From Raskinella chloraquaticus (SeqCode) (GTDB lineage: Bacteria > Pseudomonadota > Alphaproteobacteria > Rhizobiales > UBA4765): a stretch of 54,138 nt of DNA. The number at the start of each line of letters is the position of its first letter. Positions within the stretch are counted from its first letter, which is position 1. The notes beneath the pieces were generated by a model. The model did no database searches and had not been told where the DNA came from. It saw only the letters and a program-made list of their open reading frames with translations. The DNA lies in contig DEZK01000040.1 in assembly GCA_002365175.1 (NCBI GenBank), forward strand, positions 1 through 54,138, written 5' to 3'. Below, one piece after another: positions 41,901 through 49,985 of the stretch. The position numbers and the translations under genes were made by a program.

Positions 41901-42393
41901 GGCCGGGGCGAGCGTTGGCAAGCTGGCGGGCGTGGTGTTGGCAAAGCAGGAACGGCGAACCAAAACTGGCAATAAAATCGCCATTCTGACGTTATCGGAT
42001 GCCTCCGGCAGCTATGAAGTGGTGTGTTTTCAGGATCTTCTCAACAGTGCGCGCGATATGTTCGAGAGCGGCAACCGGTTGCAACTCATGGTTGGTGCGG
42101 AGGCAAGCGGCGATGAGGTGAGGTTGCGCCTGCGCAGTGTGGAGCGGCTTGATGATGTCGCAAGCCAGGCAGCCAGCAGTCAGTCTCTGCGTATTTTCTG
42201 TCGCGACGAGCGCCCTCTCGACGGGGTCGCGCGCCGGCTGGCGGGGCGTGGCAGGGCGCAGGTGTCGTTCGTCCTGCTGCTTGATGGCGCGCGCGAGGTC
42301 GAGATCAAGCTGCCCGGCGGCTTTGACGTCTCGCCGCAGATCGCGAGCGCCATCAAGGCGGTTCCCGGCGTGGTCAGCGTCGAGCAGGCGTGA
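38923..42393 (+). CDS. dnaE: DNA polymerase III alpha subunit (replicative DnaE1)
   Basis: 1156 residues. Catalytic subunit of the replicative polymerase. Order: PHP domain (residues 15-280), palm with the catalytic aspartates in MPDFDIDFCQERRDE, beta-binding and helix-hairpin-helix domain (ALKGVGKAAVEQVM), OB fold (GVVLAKQERRTKTGNKIAIL) and C-terminal domain. The first PHP metal motif reads FVHLRVSSAYSLLEG, lacking the second His, so PHP nuclease activity is not expected; proofreading should come from a separate epsilon subunit. TTG 38923 with GAGGAG 6-7 bases upstream is the likely start. The 1156-residue length and lack of imuA/imuB nearby argue for DnaE1, not the mutagenic DnaE2. Confidence 0.95.
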   Translation: MARQAQPAGKTRSGPGFVHLRVSSAYSLLEGALPVGVLVDLAKADHQPAIAVADGNNLFGALEFSEKASGSGVQPIIGMRLCVDFADREPARDGRLPGLGHIVVLAQDEVGYRNLMVLSSRAHLDSPAGGDIHVGWAVLEAHASGLIALTGGAGGPIDEVLKEGRHEEARARLARLAALFERRLYVEIQRHGLALQRRVEGPLVELADAAGLPLVATNDCHFARREDYEAHDALLCIAEGRHLAETDRRQLTPEHYLKSRAEMVALFSDLPEALANSVEIARRCHVRPLVRPPILPRFTSAGEGDGLASEASECRRQAEDGLARRLAGHGPASGLAVADYHRRLDFELEVIERMKYPGYFLIVADFIKWAKARGIPVGPGRGSGAGSLVAYALTITDLDPLRFGLFFERFLNPERVSMPDFDIDFCQERRDEVIGYVQERYGRDRVAQIITFGTLQARGVMRDVGRVLEMPYGQVDKLTKLVPQNPAAPVRLQQAIAGEPKLSQEAADNPVVRRMLDIAGKLEGLNRHASTHAAGLVIADRPLEQLVPLYRDPKSSMPVTQFNMKWVEQAGLVKFDFLGLKTLTVLQSAVELLSKRGVAIDLSAIPLDDAPTFAMLSAGDTVGVFQLESSGMRRAVLDMRPDRFEDLIALVALYRPGPMANIPIYCMRKHGEEPIEYIHPVLAPILNETFGVITYQEQVQQIARDLAGYSLGEADLLRRAMGKKIQAEMNAQRGRFVSGAVERNVPRGDAEAIFDACSKFAEYGFNKGHSAPYALISYQTAYLKANFPVEFLAASMTHESSDTDKLSEFREEARRLGIRIRPPNINEGGAVFDVAQGEIIYALAALKGVGKAAVEQVMAVRASGGPFRDMDDFTSRIPPRTVNKRMVETLAAAGAFDCFDVDRAAAFAGAERILTLIQSQDDGQSGQGGLFSDDSARRRLRLPAAEPWLPSERLQKEYDAIGFFLSGHPLDDYRPILQRLRVQNIADFQKAARAGASVGKLAGVVLAKQERRTKTGNKIAILTLSDASGSYEVVCFQDLLNSARDMFESGNRLQLMVGAEASGDEVRLRLRSVERLDDVASQAASSQSLRIFCRDERPLDGVARRLAGRGRAQVSFVLLLDGAREVEIKLPGGFDVSPQIASAIKAVPGVVSVEQA

Positions 42394-42419
42394 TCGGGCA
42401 GGCAATGTCATGTCGGACC

Positions 42420-42448
42420 TTGCGCTTTGCGGGTAATCAGGCTAGGAG
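42420..42448 (+). promoter_or_regulatory. Weak candidate promoter for rpsB-tsf
   Basis: TTGCGC (42420-42425) and TAGGAG (42443-42448) with 17-bp spacing lie in the 171-bp gap between dnaE and rpsB and would leave a leader of about 110 nt. Matches are only 4/6 and 3/6. The leader contains a palindrome ACGGGTTACCCGT (42479-42491). Confidence 0.25.
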
Positions 42449-42564
42449 CGCGCCATCTCACACGCGACGGGGATGGTGACGGGTTACCCGTTACCAACTC
42501 CACCGGTGCCGATCATGTCGGCTGGCGTCGCGGCGGTCCAACCGGAATTACAGGAGAATGAGCC

Positions 42565-43326
42565 ATGGCTCTGCCGGAAATTTCTATGCGTAACCTGCTG
42601 GAAGCAGGTGTTCATTTCGGCCATCAATCGCATCGCTGGAATCCCAAGATGTCGCCCTTTCTCTATGGGGTGCGCAACGGGGTGCACATCATCGACCTGT
42701 CGCAGACGGTGCCGATGCTGCATCGCGCGCTCCAGGCGATCTCGGACGTGGTGTCGGGTGGCGGGCGTGTGTTGTTCGTGGGTACGAAACGCCAGGCGCA
42801 GGACGTGGTGGCGGAAGCTGCCAAGCGCTGTGGTCAGTTCTACGTCAACCGCCGCTGGCTCGGCGGGACGCTGACCAACTGGAAAACGGTGTCGAATTCG
42901 ATCTCGCGCCTGAAGAAGCTTGAAGAAATGCTCGCGGGCGAGGCCCAGGGTTTCACCAAGAAAGAGCGCCTGACGCTGCAGCGCGAAATGGAAAAGCTTG
43001 ATTCGTCGCTGGGCGGCATCAAGAACCTCGGTGGCGTGCCGGAAATCATTTTCGTTATCGATACCAACAAGGAAGATATTGCCATCAAGGAGGCGACGCG
43101 TCTTGGCATTCCGGTGGTGGCGATCATCGATTCCAATTCCGATCCTGACGGCATCCAGTACGCGGTTCCAGGCAATGACGATGCCGGGCGGGCGCTTGCC
43201 TATTATTGCGACATCGTCAGCCGCGCCGTGGTGGATGGCATTCGCCGCGGGCAGGGCGATTCAGGCGTTGATATCGGCGCCATGGCTGAACCAGCCGGCG
43301 AAGAGGCGATGGCAGCCGGCGCCTGA
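42565..43326 (+). CDS. rpsB: 30S ribosomal protein S2
   Basis: 253 residues. Component of the small subunit body near the S1 site. Conserved segments: LLEAGVHFGHQSHRWNPKM, FVGTKRQAQDVV, NRRWLGGTLTNWKTV and GIPVVAIIDSNSDPDGI. ATG 42565 follows AGGAGAATGAGCC. The downstream gap to tsf has an 8-bp stem that could trim or attenuate the transcript. Confidence 0.98.
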   Translation: MALPEISMRNLLEAGVHFGHQSHRWNPKMSPFLYGVRNGVHIIDLSQTVPMLHRALQAISDVVSGGGRVLFVGTKRQAQDVVAEAAKRCGQFYVNRRWLGGTLTNWKTVSNSISRLKKLEEMLAGEAQGFTKKERLTLQREMEKLDSSLGGIKNLGGVPEIIFVIDTNKEDIAIKEATRLGIPVVAIIDSNSDPDGIQYAVPGNDDAGRALAYYCDIVSRAVVDGIRRGQGDSGVDIGAMAEPAGEEAMAAGA

Positions 43327-43371
43327 CACGCCGTCATCAACGGCGATACTGGGCGTGGTGTACTTCCGACA

Positions 43372-43390
43372 GGCGGGCAAGGTGCCCGCC
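43372..43390 (+). promoter_or_regulatory. Stable hairpin between rpsB and tsf
   Basis: GGCGGGCA (43372-43379), loop AGG, TGCCCGCC (43383-43390): eight perfect pairs without a T-tract. A second stem, CGCCG/CGGCG, lies upstream (43329-43345). Such a hairpin could act as a partial attenuator or processing site between the two genes. Confidence 0.4.
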
Positions 43391-43420
43391 CTCATGGCAT
43401 GAACGAAACGGGGAACAGCA

Positions 43421-44347
43421 ATGGCTGAGATCACGGCTGCGGCAGTCAAGGATTTGCGCGAGAAGACCGGCGCGGGGATGATGGATTGCAAGGCAGCACT
43501 TGTCGAAAATGCCGGCGATATCGAGGCGGCGGTCGACTGGCTGCGCAAGAAGGGTCTGTCGAAGGCTGCCAAGAAATCGGGCCGGATTGCCGCCGAAGGG
43601 GCTGTCGGCCTGAAGGTTGCCGGCAAGCGGGCGGCAGTGGTGGAAGTGAATTCGGAAACGGATTTCGTTGCCCGCAACCAGCAATTCCAGGAATTGGTGC
43701 GGGTGATTGCCGGCGTTGCGGAGCAGGTGGGGGAAGATGTCGCAGCTATTCTTGCTGCCGCAGCACCTGCTGGCGGGACGATTTCCGATGCGATCGCCAG
43801 TGCCATCGCGACGATTGGCGAGAACATCACGTTGCGCCGCGCCGGCGTGCTGAGCGTCGATGAGGGAGCGGTGGCGAGCTATATACACAACATGGTTGCC
43901 GACGGGCTGGGCAAGATCGGCGTGGTGGTGGCGCTTCAGTCAAGCGGCAAGAGCGATGAATTGCTGACGCTTGGTCGCCAGATTGCCATGCATATCGCCG
44001 CTGCCAATCCGCTGGCAGTGGATCCCGCCGGCATTGACGCTGACACGGTTGCTCGTGAGCGCGCAATCCTCGCTGAAAAAGCCACCGCGCAGGGAAAACC
44101 CGCAAATGTGATCGACAAGATCGTCGAATCGGGGCTGAAGAGCTATTACAAGGAAGTTTGTCTGCTCGATCAACCTTTCGTCGTTGACCCTTCCAAGAGT
44201 GTCGGACAGGCGCTCAAGGAATGCGAAGGACGGGTTGGCGCGCCAGTCAAGCTGACCGCCTTCCGGCGTTACGCGCTCGGCGAGGGCATCGAGAAACAGT
44301 CAAACGATTTTGCCGCTGAAGTGGCCGCGGCGGCAGGCACGCGCTGA
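43421..44347 (+). CDS. tsf: Elongation factor Ts
   Basis: 308 residues. It exchanges GDP for GTP on EF-Tu. The N-terminal UBA-like domain (VKDLREKTGAGMMDCKAALV) and the signature VNSETDFVARNQQFQELV are intact, and VCLLDQPFVVDPSKSVGQAL is the C-terminal dimerisation/EF-Tu contact region. ATG 43421 follows GGGGAACAGCA. A strong terminator comes 22 bp after the stop codon. Confidence 0.97.
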   Translation: MAEITAAAVKDLREKTGAGMMDCKAALVENAGDIEAAVDWLRKKGLSKAAKKSGRIAAEGAVGLKVAGKRAAVVEVNSETDFVARNQQFQELVRVIAGVAEQVGEDVAAILAAAAPAGGTISDAIASAIATIGENITLRRAGVLSVDEGAVASYIHNMVADGLGKIGVVVALQSSGKSDELLTLGRQIAMHIAAANPLAVDPAGIDADTVARERAILAEKATAQGKPANVIDKIVESGLKSYYKEVCLLDQPFVVDPSKSVGQALKECEGRVGAPVKLTAFRRYALGEGIEKQSNDFAAEVAAAAGTR

Positions 44348-44368
44348 GCGCGGATGCAGCAACGTTGC

Positions 44369-44393
44369 AAGGCGGCCGCAAGGCCGCCTTTTT
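44369..44393 (+). terminator. Rho-independent terminator after tsf
   Basis: AAGGCGGCC (44369-44377), GCAA tetraloop, GGCCGCCTT (44382-44390), then TTT: nine perfect pairs with five T residues in a row at 44389-44393. Only 20 bp separate it from the pyrH start. Confidence 0.85.
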
Positions 44394-44413
44394 CATAAGG
44401 GCTGGGAGACAAC

Positions 44414-45124
44414 ATGGCAGGCTGGAAACGCGCATTGGTCAAAGTCTCCGGCGAAGCGTTGATGGGGCCGGATGCATTCGGTTTTCACCCCGAGACGATG
44501 GCGCGTATCGCCCGCGACCTGGCGGATGCGCATTCGACGGGCGTCGAGATCGGCGTGGTGGTGGGCGGTGGTAATCTGGTGCGCGGCGTCAAGATCGCCG
44601 AAAAGGGCATTGATCGTGTCGTCGGTGATCACATGGGGATGCTCGCAACCGTCATGAACGCACTGGCCCTGCAAGGCGCGCTGACCGCGATCGGGGTGGA
44701 GAGCCGCGTGTTGTCGGCGATTTCGGTGCCGACGATGTGCGAGGATTATGCCCGGCAAAAAGCGGTTCATCATCTTGAAAACGGCCGTATCGCCATCCTT
44801 GCCGGCGGCACTGGCAATCCGTTCTTCACAACCGATACGACGGCGGTTTTGCGCGCGGCCGAAGCCTCGTGTAGCGTCATCCTCAAGGCAACCAATGTCG
44901 ATGGCATCTATGATGCCGATCCGAAAAAAATTGCCGGAGCGAAACGCTTTGACACTATTTCGGCGCAGGAGGCGCTTGATCGACGTTTGCAGGTGATGGA
45001 TACGGCAGCGTTTGCGTTGGCGCGTGAAAACGGTCTGCCTATTATCGTCTTTTCCATCCATGAGCCGGGCGCGATTGCGGCTGCACTCAAAGGGGAGGGG
45101 CGGTTCACTCTTGTGACGCCGTGA
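44414..45124 (+). CDS. pyrH: UMP kinase
   Basis: 236 residues. It makes UDP from UMP in pyrimidine nucleotide synthesis. The amino-acid-kinase fold is shown by ALVKVSGEALMG, GVVVGGGNLVRGVKIAEKGI, RIAILAGGTGNPFFTTDT and ATNVDGIYDADPKK. Starts at ATG 44414 after GGGAG. It lies directly after a terminator, so its transcript must come by read-through or from a promoter within tsf. Confidence 0.97.
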   Translation: MAGWKRALVKVSGEALMGPDAFGFHPETMARIARDLADAHSTGVEIGVVVGGGNLVRGVKIAEKGIDRVVGDHMGMLATVMNALALQGALTAIGVESRVLSAISVPTMCEDYARQKAVHHLENGRIAILAGGTGNPFFTTDTTAVLRAAEASCSVILKATNVDGIYDADPKKIAGAKRFDTISAQEALDRRLQVMDTAAFALARENGLPIIVFSIHEPGAIAAALKGEGRFTLVTP

Positions 45125-45136
45125 GGACTGATTGAT

Positions 45137-45153
45137 CGCTGCGGTAAGCAGCG
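45137..45153 (+). promoter_or_regulatory. Short hairpin between pyrH and frr
   Basis: CGCTGC (45137-45142), loop GGTAA, GCAGCG (45148-45153), without a T-tract. It may only stabilise or pace the pyrH-frr transcript. Confidence 0.25.
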
Positions 45154-45217
45154 GCTGTAGAATGCAACAGGGTTCACCGCGTATCGTGTCGCGGATGCCG
45201 AACCGGGGAGAGAAAAT

Positions 45218-45781
45218 ATGGCGGTTCAGGAATTCAACATCGCCGAGGTCAAGCGCAAGATGCAGAACTCGCTCAATGTGCTCAAGGGCGAGTTCGCCGG
45301 CCTTCGCACGGGCAGGGCATCGCCGGGATTGCTCGACCCGATCATGGTCGACGCCTACGGGTCAAAGATGGCGCTCAAGGAAGTGGCAACCGTCAGCGTC
45401 CCTGAATCACGCATGCTGTCGGTGCAGGTCTGGGACAAGGGATTGGCGCCAGCGGTCGACAAGGCGATCCGCGAATCCAATCTCGGCCTTAATCCGATGC
45501 TGGAAGGGGCGGTGCTGCGCATCCCTATCCCTGAACTGAGCAAGGATCGCCGGCAGGAGCTGGTGAAGGCTGCCAATCGCTACGCGGAAGCAGCGCGGGT
45601 GGCGGTGCGCCACGTGCGGCGCGATGGCATGGACCATCTGAAGAAGCTGGAGAAGGACGGGCACAAGAGCGAGGATGATATCGCGCGCCTCTCGGACCAG
45701 GTGCAAAAGGCAACGGATGAGGCCATTGCCGAGATCGATAAATCGCTGGCCACCAAGGAAAAGGACGTCATGCAGGTATGA
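45218..45781 (+). CDS. frr: Ribosome recycling factor
   Basis: 187 residues. With EF-G it splits post-termination ribosomes. LKGEFAGLRTGRASPGLLD and IPELSKDRRQELVKAANRYA are the family signatures, and the three-helix bundle part follows (VRHVRRDGMDHLKKLEKDGH). ATG 45218 is preceded by GGGGAGAGAAAAT, a strong ribosome-binding site. uppS follows 22 bp later. Confidence 0.97.
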   Translation: MAVQEFNIAEVKRKMQNSLNVLKGEFAGLRTGRASPGLLDPIMVDAYGSKMALKEVATVSVPESRMLSVQVWDKGLAPAVDKAIRESNLGLNPMLEGAVLRIPIPELSKDRRQELVKAANRYAEAARVAVRHVRRDGMDHLKKLEKDGHKSEDDIARLSDQVQKATDEAIAEIDKSLATKEKDVMQV

Positions 45782-45803
45782 CACGGGCTGGTGGATCACA
45801 CCC

Positions 45804-46568
45804 ATGACGGTCGATGCGCCGCGCCGCCAACATGTCGCTGCACCGGCACAGGCATGCCTGCCGCGCCATGTTGCCATCATCATGGACGGCAATGGACGGT
45901 GGGCGCGCCAGCGCAATCTGCCGCGTGTGGTCGGTCATCAGCGCGGCGTTGAGGCCGTTCGTCGCGCCGTCAAGGCGGCGAGCGCGCTCGGGGTGGAAAT
46001 CCTGACGATCTACTCGTTTTCAGCTGAAAACTGGTCGCGGCCAATCGACGAAGTATCAGAGCTGATGTCGCTCCTGAAGCGCTTCATTCGCAGCGATTTG
46101 CAGGAGCTTCATGCCAGTGGCGTGCAGATCCGCATCATTGGCGAACGCCTGTCACTTGATCCAGATATTGCCGCGTTGCTCGATGAGGCGGAAACGCTGA
46201 CCCGCAACAATTCCCGTCTCAAGCTGGTGGTTGCCTTCAACTATGGCGGGCGGCAGGAATTGGTCGAGGCCGCACGCATTCTGGCGCGTCGCGTGGCGGC
46301 TGGCACGCTTGATCCGGCAGCGATCACGGCAGATATGCTCGCCGAGGGGCTGCACACCCATGATATCGGCGATCCGGACATGGTGATCCGCACCTCAGGC
46401 GAACAACGCCTCTCCAATTTTCTGCTGTGGCAATCCGCCTATTCTGAGTTTGTGTTCCTGCCGGTCTTGTGGCCTGATTTCGATCAGACATGGTTTGAGA
46501 CGGCGCTGGCTGAATATGCCAGTCGCGAGCGCCGCTTTGGTGGCGTGTCGTCAAAGGCGGGGATGTGA
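45804..46568 (+). CDS. uppS: Undecaprenyl diphosphate synthase
   Basis: 254 residues. A cis-prenyltransferase that makes the C55 lipid carrier for peptidoglycan and O-antigen. HVAIIMDGNGRWARQRNLPR has the catalytic Asp and the diphosphate-binding Arg; TIYSFSAENWSRP, DPDMVIRTSGEQRLSNFLLW and YSEFVFLPVLWPDFD are the other conserved blocks. The ATG at 45804 gives a 20-residue leader before the fold; the frame is open into frr but lacks a good start. Confidence 0.96.
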   Translation: MTVDAPRRQHVAAPAQACLPRHVAIIMDGNGRWARQRNLPRVVGHQRGVEAVRRAVKAASALGVEILTIYSFSAENWSRPIDEVSELMSLLKRFIRSDLQELHASGVQIRIIGERLSLDPDIAALLDEAETLTRNNSRLKLVVAFNYGGRQELVEAARILARRVAAGTLDPAAITADMLAEGLHTHDIGDPDMVIRTSGEQRLSNFLLWQSAYSEFVFLPVLWPDFDQTWFETALAEYASRERRFGGVSSKAGM

Positions 46569-46571
46569 CCA

Positions 46572-47435
46572 ATGTTTGAAACCGGCCCGGCCGCGCAGAA
46601 AATACCGCGCTTTCCGCCGCTGACCGACGAGTTGAAGAAGCGGGTGATCTCCGCTCTCTTGCTTGCTCCGTTGGGTTTCTCGGTGGCTTTTTTCGGCGGC
46701 TGGTTTGCGGTTGTGATCACCACGTTCGTGGCCATGCTGATCTTGAGCGAATGGAACGATGTCACCAGCGACGGGCGCGCGCGGGGCTGGTTTGCCTTCG
46801 AGATTGCCGTTGCTGCCTTTACGGCCATCGCCCTGATCGCCAGATGGGAATGGGTGGCGTTGCTCGGTCTGGTCGCTGTCGCCTGTCTGACGGTATTTCT
46901 GGCGCTGCGTGGGTCGAACGCCGCCTGGGCAACCGGTGGGCTCATCTATGCGCTGTCGCTGCCATTATCGATCGTCATCTTGCTCAACAGTGCGCGATGG
47001 GGGTTTGAGGCAGCCGTTTTCATCTGCTTCGTGATCTGGACGACAGATGTGTTTGCCTATTTCGCCGGCAAGGGAATTGGTGGCCCGAAGCTGTGGCCAG
47101 CGATCAGCCCCAAGAAGACGTGGGCGGGGTTTATCGCCGGATTGACTGGCGGCGTGATAGCGGGTGGCGTCATGAGCCTTATTCTCGGCCTGGTCTGGTC
47201 GCTGCCGCTGGCGTTACTGGCTTTCGCGTTGTCGCTTGCCGGGCATGGCGGCGATCTGTACGAATCCTGGGTGAAGCGTCATTTCGACAAAAAGGATTCC
47301 GGCCAGCTCATTCCTGGACATGGAGGGATCATGGACCGCATGGACGGGCTGCTTGCGGCGTTCGTGCTTGCCATGGTGATTGGCGTGGCGCGGGGCGGGC
47401 TCCATGATTGTGCCGGCGGCCTGTTGTCATGGTGA
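46572..47435 (+). CDS. cdsA: Phosphatidate cytidylyltransferase (CDP-diacylglycerol synthase)
   Basis: 287 residues with about eight membrane helices. It converts phosphatidic acid and CTP to CDP-diacylglycerol, the precursor of all phospholipids. The signature SPKKTWAGFIAGLTGGVIAG and DLYESWVKRHFDKKDSGQLI, then PGHGGIMDRMDGLLAAF, are complete. The ATG lies 3 bp after uppS; the stop overlaps the start of dxr. Confidence 0.95.
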   Translation: MFETGPAAQKIPRFPPLTDELKKRVISALLLAPLGFSVAFFGGWFAVVITTFVAMLILSEWNDVTSDGRARGWFAFEIAVAAFTAIALIARWEWVALLGLVAVACLTVFLALRGSNAAWATGGLIYALSLPLSIVILLNSARWGFEAAVFICFVIWTTDVFAYFAGKGIGGPKLWPAISPKKTWAGFIAGLTGGVIAGGVMSLILGLVWSLPLALLAFALSLAGHGGDLYESWVKRHFDKKDSGQLIPGHGGIMDRMDGLLAAFVLAMVIGVARGGLHDCAGGLLSW

Positions 47436-48655
47436 GCGCTCCGTTCGCGATGGCTGCACCCTCAGGGCTGGCACAAGCACGCAGCGTGTCGTTGCTTGGC
47501 GCCACCGGGTCAATCGGCGCGAGCACGGTTGATCTGCTGTTGCGCCATGCCGGCGCCTACAGCGTCGAAGCCGTCACCGCTCACCGTCGCGCCGACGAGC
47601 TTGCGGCGATTGCACGAAAACTGAAGGCCAAGGTCGCGGTTGTCGCCGATGCGACGGCTTATGGCGCGCTTAAGGCAGCGCTGAGCGGGTCGGGCATCGA
47701 GGCTGCGGCCGGCGATGAGGCGGTCGTCGAGGCGGCGGCCAGGCCTGTTGACATCTGCGTTGCGGCCATCGTCGGCTCGGCTGGCCTCAAAGCAACATTT
47801 GCCGCCGCAGGGGCTGCGAAAGCGTTGGCGCTGGCCAACAAGGAATCGCTTGTTTGTTCGGGCGAACTGCTCAACCAGGCTGTGCGCGCGTCGGGCGGTA
47901 TCATGCTGCCGACCGATTCCGAGCATAACGCGATTTTCCAGATCTTGAACGGGCTTGATGCCAGGCACGCCGAGGAAATCATCCTGACGGCCTCAGGCGG
48001 CCCGTTTCGCGCTACCTCGCCGGCGCAGATGCGCCTTGTCAAACCTCAGGATGCGCTCAAACATCCGACATGGACCATGGGCGCCAAGATCACGATTGAT
48101 TCCGCCACCCTGGTCAACAAAGGGCTGGAACTGATCGAGGCCCATCATCTGTTCGGCGTGGCACCTGACAAACTCAGCGTTCTCGTGCATCCCCAATCGA
48201 TTATCCATGGGCTCGTGCGCTTTGCCGATGGATCGGTTCTGGCCCATCTCGGACCAGCCGATATGCGGGTGCCGATTGCCTCGTGCCTGGCCTGGCCACA
48301 GCGCATTGACAGCGGCGCCCGGCGCCTTGATCTGAGCGAGGTCGCGACGTTAACCTTCGAGGCTCCCGATCTGCAGCGTTTTGCCGGGCTTAAACTGACC
48401 CAGGACGCCATGATCGCTGGCGGGGGGGCGCCCTGTGTGCTCAACGCGGCTAACGAAATCGCCGTGGAAGCGTTTCTCGAGGGGCGCCTTGGTTTCATGG
48501 GCATTCCCGATCTCATCGCCGAAACACTGGATCTGTGCACCGGGCGGGGCATGACTGCGCCACCGGCCGATGTTCACGCGGTTCTGACGCTTGACGTCGA
48601 AGCGCGCCGTCTTGCCGCCCAGCTCTTGCCGCATATTGCAGCGAGAAGCTGGTAG
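47429..48655 (+). CDS. dxr: 1-deoxy-D-xylulose 5-phosphate reductoisomerase
   Basis: 408 residues. First committed step of the MEP isoprenoid pathway, feeding uppS. NADPH loop VSLLGATGSIGASTVDLL, ALANKESLVCSGELL, the metal and substrate site LPTDSEHNAIFQIL and the GPFR segment (LTASGGPFRATS) are present. ATG 47429 overlaps cdsA by 7 bp; ATG 47450 would shorten the N-terminus by seven residues and is also plausible. Confidence 0.95.
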   Translation: MVSAPFAMAAPSGLAQARSVSLLGATGSIGASTVDLLLRHAGAYSVEAVTAHRRADELAAIARKLKAKVAVVADATAYGALKAALSGSGIEAAAGDEAVVEAAARPVDICVAAIVGSAGLKATFAAAGAAKALALANKESLVCSGELLNQAVRASGGIMLPTDSEHNAIFQILNGLDARHAEEIILTASGGPFRATSPAQMRLVKPQDALKHPTWTMGAKITIDSATLVNKGLELIEAHHLFGVAPDKLSVLVHPQSIIHGLVRFADGSVLAHLGPADMRVPIASCLAWPQRIDSGARRLDLSEVATLTFEAPDLQRFAGLKLTQDAMIAGGGAPCVLNAANEIAVEAFLEGRLGFMGIPDLIAETLDLCTGRGMTAPPADVHAVLTLDVEARRLAAQLLPHIAARSW

Positions 48656-48688
48656 TCGTCTTTATCTCGAACCAGCCGAGGTTGCTCA

Positions 48689-49837
48689 ATGGACATCTTG
48701 TCCACCCTGCTTTCGCCCTTCAGCTTCGTTGCGACCTACTTTCTGCCGTTCATTTTTGTCCTCATCATCGTTGTATTTGTTCATGAGCTTGGCCATTTTC
48801 TGGTGGCACGATGGTGTGGGGTTGCGATCGAAAGTTTTTCGATCGGCTTTGGCAGCGAAATCGTTGGCTGGACCGACCGTCATGGCACGCGTTGGAAAAT
48901 CGCCTGGATCCCGCTCGGCGGCTACGTGAAGTTTCTGGGCGATGATAACGTCGCCAGCGCCGGTGTGAGCCAGGCTGAGCTGGAGCGTATTCCTGCCGAA
49001 ATGCGCGCCAGGACGTTTCAGGCGAAGTCGGTCTGGCAGCGCAGCCTGATTGCGGCGGCGGGGCCGCTCGCCAATTTCATGCTGTCGATTGTGATTTTTG
49101 CCACCTTGTTTGCGACAATCGGACGGACGACATCCGAAGCGCGTATTGACGCCATCGTTGCCGGCAGCCCGGCCGAAGCCGCCGGTTTCAGGATCGGCGA
49201 TGTTGTCATCAGTGTGGATGGTCGCGACGTATCCACGTTTGGCGAAATGCAACGCCTGATTGCAACCTCCAATGGCCGCGAGCTTGAGATCATGGTGCGT
49301 CGTGGCGGCCTGCCGCAATCGTTGCGGGCGGCGGCCCGCGAACAGGAAAATGTCGATCGCTCGGGTCGCAAGCATCGCAGTTTTGTCCTCGGCCTGCGCA
49401 CGCAGCCTGCTGCGGAAAACGTTCAGATCGAGCGCAGCGATCCACTGACGGCTTTGTGGCTTGGCACGCGCGAGACGTGGTTTGTCATCGACCGTACGTT
49501 CTCCTATATCGGCGACCTGTTTGCCGGCTATGCCTCGACGCAAGACCTTGGCGGGCCGATCCGTATCGCCGAAGCGTCCGGCGACGCGGCGACCGTTTCG
49601 TTCGCTGCCCTCATTTCGCTCACCGCCGTTTTGTCGGTTTCTATCGGACTTCTTAACCTTTTTCCCATTCCGATGTTGGATGGAGGGCACCTCGTGTTTT
49701 ATGGTATCGAGGCTATCCTGGGGCGTCCGCTCTCGGAACGGGCGCAGGAAATCGGACTTCGCATCGGATTTGCGCTGGTTTTGATGCTGATGGTGATGGC
49801 GACGTGGAATGACCTGGCGCGGCTTTGGTCATCGTGA
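48689..49837 (+). CDS. rseP: RseP/MmpA, site-2 intramembrane zinc metalloprotease
   Basis: 382 residues with four membrane helices. The zinc motif HELGH is at residues 32-36 in the first helix and the third ligand in NLFPIPMLDGGHLVFYGIE near the C-terminus. One PDZ domain (IVAGSPAEAAGFRIGDVVIS) lies between, against two in E. coli, as normal for alphaproteobacteria. It cleaves membrane-bound anti-sigma factors or signal remnants; in Caulobacter the homologue MmpA cuts PodJ. ATG 48689 follows CCGAGGTTGCTCA. Confidence 0.95.
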   Translation: MDILSTLLSPFSFVATYFLPFIFVLIIVVFVHELGHFLVARWCGVAIESFSIGFGSEIVGWTDRHGTRWKIAWIPLGGYVKFLGDDNVASAGVSQAELERIPAEMRARTFQAKSVWQRSLIAAAGPLANFMLSIVIFATLFATIGRTTSEARIDAIVAGSPAEAAGFRIGDVVISVDGRDVSTFGEMQRLIATSNGRELEIMVRRGGLPQSLRAAAREQENVDRSGRKHRSFVLGLRTQPAAENVQIERSDPLTALWLGTRETWFVIDRTFSYIGDLFAGYASTQDLGGPIRIAEASGDAATVSFAALISLTAVLSVSIGLLNLFPIPMLDGGHLVFYGIEAILGRPLSERAQEIGLRIGFALVLMLMVMATWNDLARLWSS

Positions 49838-49985
49838 CTGGTTTGCCACGGCGGTAAAGAAATGCTTGTCAGCGGCAGGAAAAGGTTTGCAGCGCGGAAA
49901 TTACCCTGTAGAAGCATCGTGAGACTCATGCGTCGTGGTTCATATGAGATTGAAATCGCGACATAAAGATGGATTTTGGGAACAT

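Noticed and set aside
42479..42491. Palindrome ACGGGTTACCCGT in the rpsB leader as an operator
   Set aside because: Single copy, short and GC-rich, with no known regulator for that pattern; kept only as a note.
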